NCBI RefSeq assembly: GCF_000262465.1
Contig: NZ_CM001489.1
Location: 7,048,540 to 7,112,539, forward strand
Reading direction: 5' to 3'
Source of the DNA: Frankia sp. QA3
Lineage (GTDB): Bacteria; Actinomycetota; Actinomycetes; Frankiales; Frankiaceae
Length of the DNA: 64,000 bases
The position numbers and the translations under genes were made by a program. A model generated the notes under the pieces. It saw only the letters and a list, made by a program, of their open reading frames with translations, was not told the origin of the DNA and did no database searches. This document shows, piece by piece, positions 60,654 to 64,000 of the stretch. Position 1 is the stretch's first letter; the number at the start of each line of letters is the position of its first letter.

Positions 60654-61232
60654 TCATGCAGACAGCGAGAGTGCGCGTTCGGCCATCCCGATCAGCCTGG
60701 TGCGCGCCGCGGTGCCGATGTCGCTGTACTTCGTCGAGTTCAGCAGTCCGAAGATCGCATGCACCTCGATCTGGGCCTGACGTTCGGTGAGACCGGGCCG
60801 CAGGGCGCGCAGGGGCGTCACCCACAGCCTGGTGTACGCGAGCTGGCGGGACCTGACCTGGTGGGCCGCCTCGGCCGACAGGTTCGCCATGTCCCGGTCG
60901 TGCACCCTGATCAGGTCGGGCTCGCTGGTCGCGAAGCCGGCATGACATGCGATGAGCTGTCGCAGCGCGTCCGCGTCGTCGCTCGTGGCCGCGACGACGG
61001 CCCGCCCGCTGTCGAGCATCCGCTGGCCGATGTCGATCAACAGCTCGGCGAGCACCTCGTCCTTGCTGCCGAAGTGCTTGTACACGGACGGCCCGCTGAT
61101 GCCGGAAGCGGCGCCCAGGTCGTCGATGGACGTCCCGTGGAATCCACGGGTGGCAAACATGCGGGCGGCCTCGAGCAGCAACCTCTCGCGCGTCCGCTGG
61201 GCGCTCGGTCGCACCGCGCCGCCTCTACCCAC
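60654..61232 (-). CDS. TetR-family regulator of the lipoprotein-PanC operon
   Basis: A 192-residue regulator: HTH (about 8-55) RTRERLLLEAARMFATRGF, DLGAASGISGPSVYKHF; C-terminal domain like KstR2-type repressors (SGRAVVAATSDDADALRQLI). I chose GTG 61232, with GGAGG 6 nt upstream, over ATG 61253. Convergent with the PanC-like gene. GGCTAACG motifs upstream of it and before the lipoprotein gene suggest that it controls itself and that operon. Confidence 0.88.
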   Translation of the reverse strand: MGRGGAVRPSAQRTRERLLLEAARMFATRGFHGTSIDDLGAASGISGPSVYKHFGSKDEVLAELLIDIGQRMLDSGRAVVAATSDDADALRQLIACHAGFATSEPDLIRVHDRDMANLSAEAAHQVRSRQLAYTRLWVTPLRALRPGLTERQAQIEVHAIFGLLNSTKYSDIGTAARTRLIGMAERALSLSA

Positions 61233-61289
61233 GTGGATCCTCCCGTGTTCCATGCCTGGTGCAACACCTGACGACGCAGCCTCGTGTCA

Positions 61290-61307
61290 GGCTAACGTCC
61301 CCTAACC
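61290..61307. promoter_or_regulatory. GGCTAACGT site upstream of the TetR gene
   Basis: GGCTAACGTCCCCTAACC contains the GGCTAACG core seen twice before the lipoprotein operon and ends in a second CTAACC half. It lies about 58 bp before the TetR start: probable autoregulatory operator. Confidence 0.45.
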
Positions 61308-61325
61308 GGAAGGAGCTGTCGGACC

Positions 61326-61353
61326 GGGGATCGGTACCAGGGGATCGGTACCA
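61326..61353. repeat. 14-bp tandem repeat, left of methyltransferase
   Basis: Two exact copies of GGGGATCGGTACCA (61326-61339, 61340-61353). A related GCGGTACCAGGGGCT lies near 61475. The rest of the 360-bp spacer up to the methyltransferase holds no gene I can support. Confidence 0.85.
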
Positions 61354-61715
61354 GGCGCAACGCGTCGGTGCCGGTGTAGGCGGCGACGAACGCGTCCCGG
61401 ACCAGTCCGGGAACCTGATGGAAGTAGCCGCTGCTGGCCCGGTGACGGCCACCGTCTCCTGCCGACACACCGGGCGGTACCAGGGGCTCGTCGGCCTGGT
61501 GGGAAGCCGGCGCATCCGGCGCAGCGAGAGTCGACCGTTGGGAGTTCATGTCCCTGTAGTTGATCCGCTGCTGTTCGCGATGATTTAGCCTTGAATCGGT
61601 AGCCGAGGCCGCCGTGCGTGCCGATCTGGTCCGCAGTCCGCGTTCCGGCTGAATCTTCCGGCTTAATCTTCCGGCTTCGTCGGGTTCGCCCGGCCGAGCT
61701 AGCGTGAGGAGAAAC

Positions 61716-62531
61716 GTGGCTGAGCAGCACCATGGCACCGGGAACCCGGCGGACCATCCGAAGATCGACGTGACGACGCCGCATTCGGCTCGGATCTGGA
61801 ACTACTGGATGGGCGGCAAGGACAACTACCCGGTGGACCGTGAGGCCGGCGACGCCTACATCAAGGCGTTCCCGGGGATCGTCACCCTGGCCAAGGAATC
61901 CCGGCGGTTCCTCATCCGGGCTGTCGCCCACCTCGCCGGCGAGGTGGGCATCCACCAGTTCCTCGACATCGGCACCGGCCTGCCGACCATGCAGAACACC
62001 CACGAGGTCGCCCAGCGCCTCGTACCAGAGTCCCGCATCGTGTATGTCGACAATGACCCGCTCGTGCTGGCGCACGCCCGCGCCCTGCTGGTCAACACCA
62101 CGCCGGAGGGCGTGACGACCTACGTCGACGGTGATCTCCACGAGCCGGACCAGATCATCGCTGACGCCAGGAACGTCCTGAACTTCTCCCAGCCGATCGT
62201 CGTCATGTTCATGGGGATCCTGGGGCACATCGCCGACTTTGACGAGGCACGTGCGGTCGTGGCGCGGGTGGTGGCCGCGGTCCCCTCCGGCAGCTATCTA
62301 CTGCTGTGGGACAGCACCAACACCAGCGAGGGGTTCGACGAGGCCCAGCAGGGCTATGACGACACGGGCGCGGTCCCCTACATCCTGCGTAGCCCGGATC
62401 AGGTCGCTCGTTTCTTCGAAGGCCTGGAACTTCTGGAGCCGGGGGTGGTGTCGATCTCGCAGTGGCGACCGGACGACACCGAGGGCGCTGCGGCGGTGGA
62501 TGGCTACGGCGCCGTGGCCCGCAAACCATAG
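61716..62531 (+). CDS. SAM-dependent methyltransferase, DUF574 family
   Basis: A 271-residue protein of the Methyltransf_19/DUF574 family (PF04672), strongly expanded in Frankia and streptomycetes. The family signature ARIWNYWMGGKDNYPVDR is at about 25-42, the SAM motif QFLDIGTGLPT at 81-91, then VYVDNDPLVLAHARALL. Substrate unknown. I chose GTG 61716, with GAGGAG just upstream, over GTG 61704. Repeats of a 14-bp motif lie on both sides. Confidence 0.9.
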   Translation: MAEQHHGTGNPADHPKIDVTTPHSARIWNYWMGGKDNYPVDREAGDAYIKAFPGIVTLAKESRRFLIRAVAHLAGEVGIHQFLDIGTGLPTMQNTHEVAQRLVPESRIVYVDNDPLVLAHARALLVNTTPEGVTTYVDGDLHEPDQIIADARNVLNFSQPIVVMFMGILGHIADFDEARAVVARVVAAVPSGSYLLLWDSTNTSEGFDEAQQGYDDTGAVPYILRSPDQVARFFEGLELLEPGVVSISQWRPDDTEGAAAVDGYGAVARKP

Positions 62532-62550
62532 AATCGTATTATCCGTCGTA

Positions 62551-62582
62551 CTCCGGCGTGTAGTAGTAGCTCCACGCCGGAG
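62551..62582 (+). terminator. hairpin downstream of the methyltransferase
   Basis: A perfect 10-bp inverted repeat CTCCGGCGTG (62551-62560) / CACGCCGGAG (62573-62582) with a 12-nt loop, 20 nt after the stop codon. Strong stem without T-run; typical of terminators in GC-rich actinomycetes. Confidence 0.6.
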
Positions 62583-62604
62583 CGCCGTCACCGTCGCGAA
62601 TCCC

Positions 62605-62646
62605 GGGGATCGGTGCCAGGGGAATTGGTACCAGGGGATCGGTACC
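62605..62646. repeat. 14/15-bp tandem repeat, right of methyltransferase
   Basis: Three degenerate units of the same motif as at 61326: GGGGATCGGTGCCA (62605-62618), GGGGAATTGGTACCA (62619-62633) and GGGGATCGGTACC (62634-62646). Confidence 0.8.
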
Positions 62647-62723
62647 GGGCGCCGACCACCTGGACGTCGAGTCCGTCGAGCGGGAGAGCGGCGAAGTGGC
62701 GGGAACCTTGGCTGGGAGGACTC

Positions 62724-63410
62724 ATGGGGCGAGGTGAGACGACCTCCCGTGTCGAGACCGACGAGAAGGCGATTGCTGCGCGACGGACCGACGGCGAAGG
62801 CGCGGACGTCCCGCTCCCGTCGTCGGTGACGGTGCCGGCCACGTCCGGGGCGCGAGGGCTCGGCGACGGGCCCCGTACCCGGGAGCGCATCCTCGCCGTC
62901 GCGCTCGACCTGTTCACCCAACAGGGTTACGCCGGCACGTCGATCGCGGACATCGCGGCCCGGCTGGGCACCAGCAAGGCGGCCCTTTACTACCACTTCG
63001 ACTCAAAGGTGGAGATCCTCGACGCCCTGGTCGTCGAGCCGCTGTCCGCCTACGCCCAGCTCGCCGAGCGGGCGGCGACCGAGCGCATGGCCGCGCCGGA
63101 ACTGCTGGCCACGCTGATCGACATGATGGCCGACTCGCGTGTCCTGTCCGGCGTGATCGGTAACGACCCTTCGGTGCTCTCGGTGCTGCAGCAACGGCCG
63201 CAGTGTCCCTGTCCGAAGGAGGGCATGAACACGATCATCGGAGTGCTGGCCGGAGGGGCGGCCGGCACCACGGCGCTGATCCGCGCCACCGCCGCGTTCG
63301 CCGTCGCGAAGGAGACGACGCTGGCGATCATGGGCCAGGGCAAAGGCTCACTGGACCGGCGGACCCGGGCGGAGATCCTGGCCGCGGCGATGCGCGCGCT
63401 CGAGCCGTAG
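62724..63410 (+). CDS. TetR-family regulator
   Basis: A 228-residue regulator. After about 45 disordered residues, the HTH is at about 50-100 (RTRERILAVALDLFTQQGYA, IADIAARLGTSKAALYYHF); the C-terminal ligand domain has LIDMMADSRVLSGVIGNDP and a Cys pair in QRPQCPCPKEG, which could sense redox or a metal. ATG 62724 lies close to GGAGGA. Target unknown; the next gene on the same strand is 356 bp away. Confidence 0.85.
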   Translation: MGRGETTSRVETDEKAIAARRTDGEGADVPLPSSVTVPATSGARGLGDGPRTRERILAVALDLFTQQGYAGTSIADIAARLGTSKAALYYHFDSKVEILDALVVEPLSAYAQLAERAATERMAAPELLATLIDMMADSRVLSGVIGNDPSVLSVLQQRPQCPCPKEGMNTIIGVLAGGAAGTTALIRATAAFAVAKETTLAIMGQGKGSLDRRTRAEILAAAMRALEP

Positions 63411-63495
63411 AGCGGGAGCCTGGGCGTCCCCGCTCGTGAACCCGACCGTCCGGGCGAGTGCGCCTCGGGCCGGGGGCGGGACGGCTCCGAATGCC

Positions 63496-63605
63496 TCAGC
63501 CGTCCTGGGTGGTGGTCGCCACAGCTTCGCGAAGCAGGCTCGTGTCGGGGCACTGATCGAGCACGAACCGGGCGACGTCGGCGCCGGCGATTTCCCGCCC
63601 ACGAG
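63496..63605 (-). pseudogene. C-terminal remnant of an NAD(P)-binding oxidoreductase
   Basis: The minus strand reads REIAGADVARFVLDQCPDTS followed by LLREAV and a stop, the usual C-terminal end of NmrA/SDR-like NAD(P)-binding proteins. In-frame stops lie just upstream, so only about 35 codons remain. The rest of 63411-63766 holds no gene. Confidence 0.4.
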
Positions 63606-63766
63606 ACGATGGGTGCGTAGTAGGTTACATGGTGATAATCCGCCGTGCGGCTACCGAACGGAACCTACCCGCCGAACTGGTCTCGGGTTCGTAACGGGAA
63701 CTGTCGGTTCCGACCGGTGACTTCAGCGGTCCGGTCGCAGTGTTGGGGTCCCGGGGGGTTCCGCAT

Positions 63767-64000
63767 ATGTCGATACCACCTTTGCCGATACGGACGCTTC
63801 GCCATCCCTTTGAACCGTCGCGGCTCGCTCTAGCGATGGGATTGTCGGGTGTGGGCCTCGGCGTCGGGATCATGGTTCTCGTTCGGATCGGTCTGCGTGT
63901 CAGCTGGGTCGTTCCACTCGTGCTCGTGCTTACCGTTCTGTTCTTCCTCGCGCTGGTCTGGTTCGCCCTGCAAATCAATCGGGCGCGTTTGCTCGGCCGT
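63767..64000 (+). CDS. membrane protein start, possible M48 peptidase (partial)
   Basis: From ATG 63767 the frame stays open to the window edge (78 codons): SIPPLPIRTLRHPFEPSRLA, then two hydrophobic segments (about 24-40, GLSGVGLGVGIMVLVRIGL, and about 46-68, WVVPLVLVLTVLFFLALVW). LRHPFE at the N-terminus followed by two helices is how many M48 metallopeptidases of actinomycetes begin, but the HExxH motif lies outside the window. The membrane call is firm, the peptidase call tentative. Confidence 0.55.
   Translation, partial: MSIPPLPIRTLRHPFEPSRLALAMGLSGVGLGVGIMVLVRIGLRVSWVVPLVLVLTVLFFLALVWFALQINRARLLGR

Noticed and set aside
1..64000. tRNA, rRNA, riboswitch or intact transposon
   Set aside because: Read for cloverleaf 3' ends, rRNA-like stretches, conserved riboswitch cores and transposase motifs; none could be supported.

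Overview
The window is very GC-rich (clearly above 65% by eye), with frequent GTG starts, many ATGA/GTGA stop-start overlaps, many TetR/IclR regulators, F420-type (LLM) oxidoreductases, SARP and serine/threonine-kinase genes, and a DUF574 (Methyltransf_19) methyltransferase. This points to a large-genome actinomycete. Frankia or a close relative is the best guess, inferred from gene content only. No rRNA, tRNA, CRISPR array or intact insertion sequence was seen.

Layout. 188-6366 (minus) is a tight three-gene operon: a TIR-DUF559 nuclease fusion, a winged-helix protein, and a 1088-residue protein with two P-loop motors, the second HerA/FtsK-like. It looks like an undescribed nucleic-acid-targeting defence system and is my main candidate. 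6931-9996 holds a membrane Ser/Thr kinase with an NHL-like sensor and a small flavoprotein. 10046-13224 is a glycogen-debranching-type enzyme plus a GT4 glycosyltransferase. 13561-18138 carries a small helical protein and an operon with twin thioredoxin-fold proteins, an APH-like kinase and a SnoaL-like protein. 18321-20291 is a P450 with a divergent TetR. 20478-27289 is a carbon-metabolism block (crotonase, thiolase, malate synthase G, GlcD-like oxidase) with a divergent IclR. 27356-33898 is an accessory stretch with several broken genes, regulators and a PF10118 protein.

34211-37369 is a SARP-NB-ARC-TPR regulator, convergent with and overlapping a nitroreductase. 38095-45295 is a complete lasso-peptide cluster: RRE (B1), protease (B2), cyclase (C), a 53-residue precursor, an HPr-kinase-like enzyme and a divergent nucleotidyltransferase, followed by an RCC1-repeat exported protein. 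The predicted core ends in Ser, which fits C-terminal phosphorylation as in paeninodin-type clusters. 45371-53966 is a seven-gene operon built around a Dpp/Opp-type importer with fused ATPases, ending in an alpha/beta hydrolase, a double DUF427 protein and a 2OG-Fe(II) oxygenase. 54533-57082 has an LLM oxidoreductase, an SDR and an internally deleted alcohol dehydrogenase. 57390-60633 is a coupled operon of an orphan lipoprotein, a DapB-fold dehydrogenase and a divergent PanC. It is probably controlled by the TetR at 60654-61232 through shared GGCTAACG sites. The right end has the DUF574 methyltransferase flanked by 14-bp repeats, another TetR and the start of a probable M48 peptidase.

Two themes recur: gene scars (nuclease, epoxide hydrolase, ADH, nitroreductase and SDR pieces), and short in-frame tandem repeats near protein termini.
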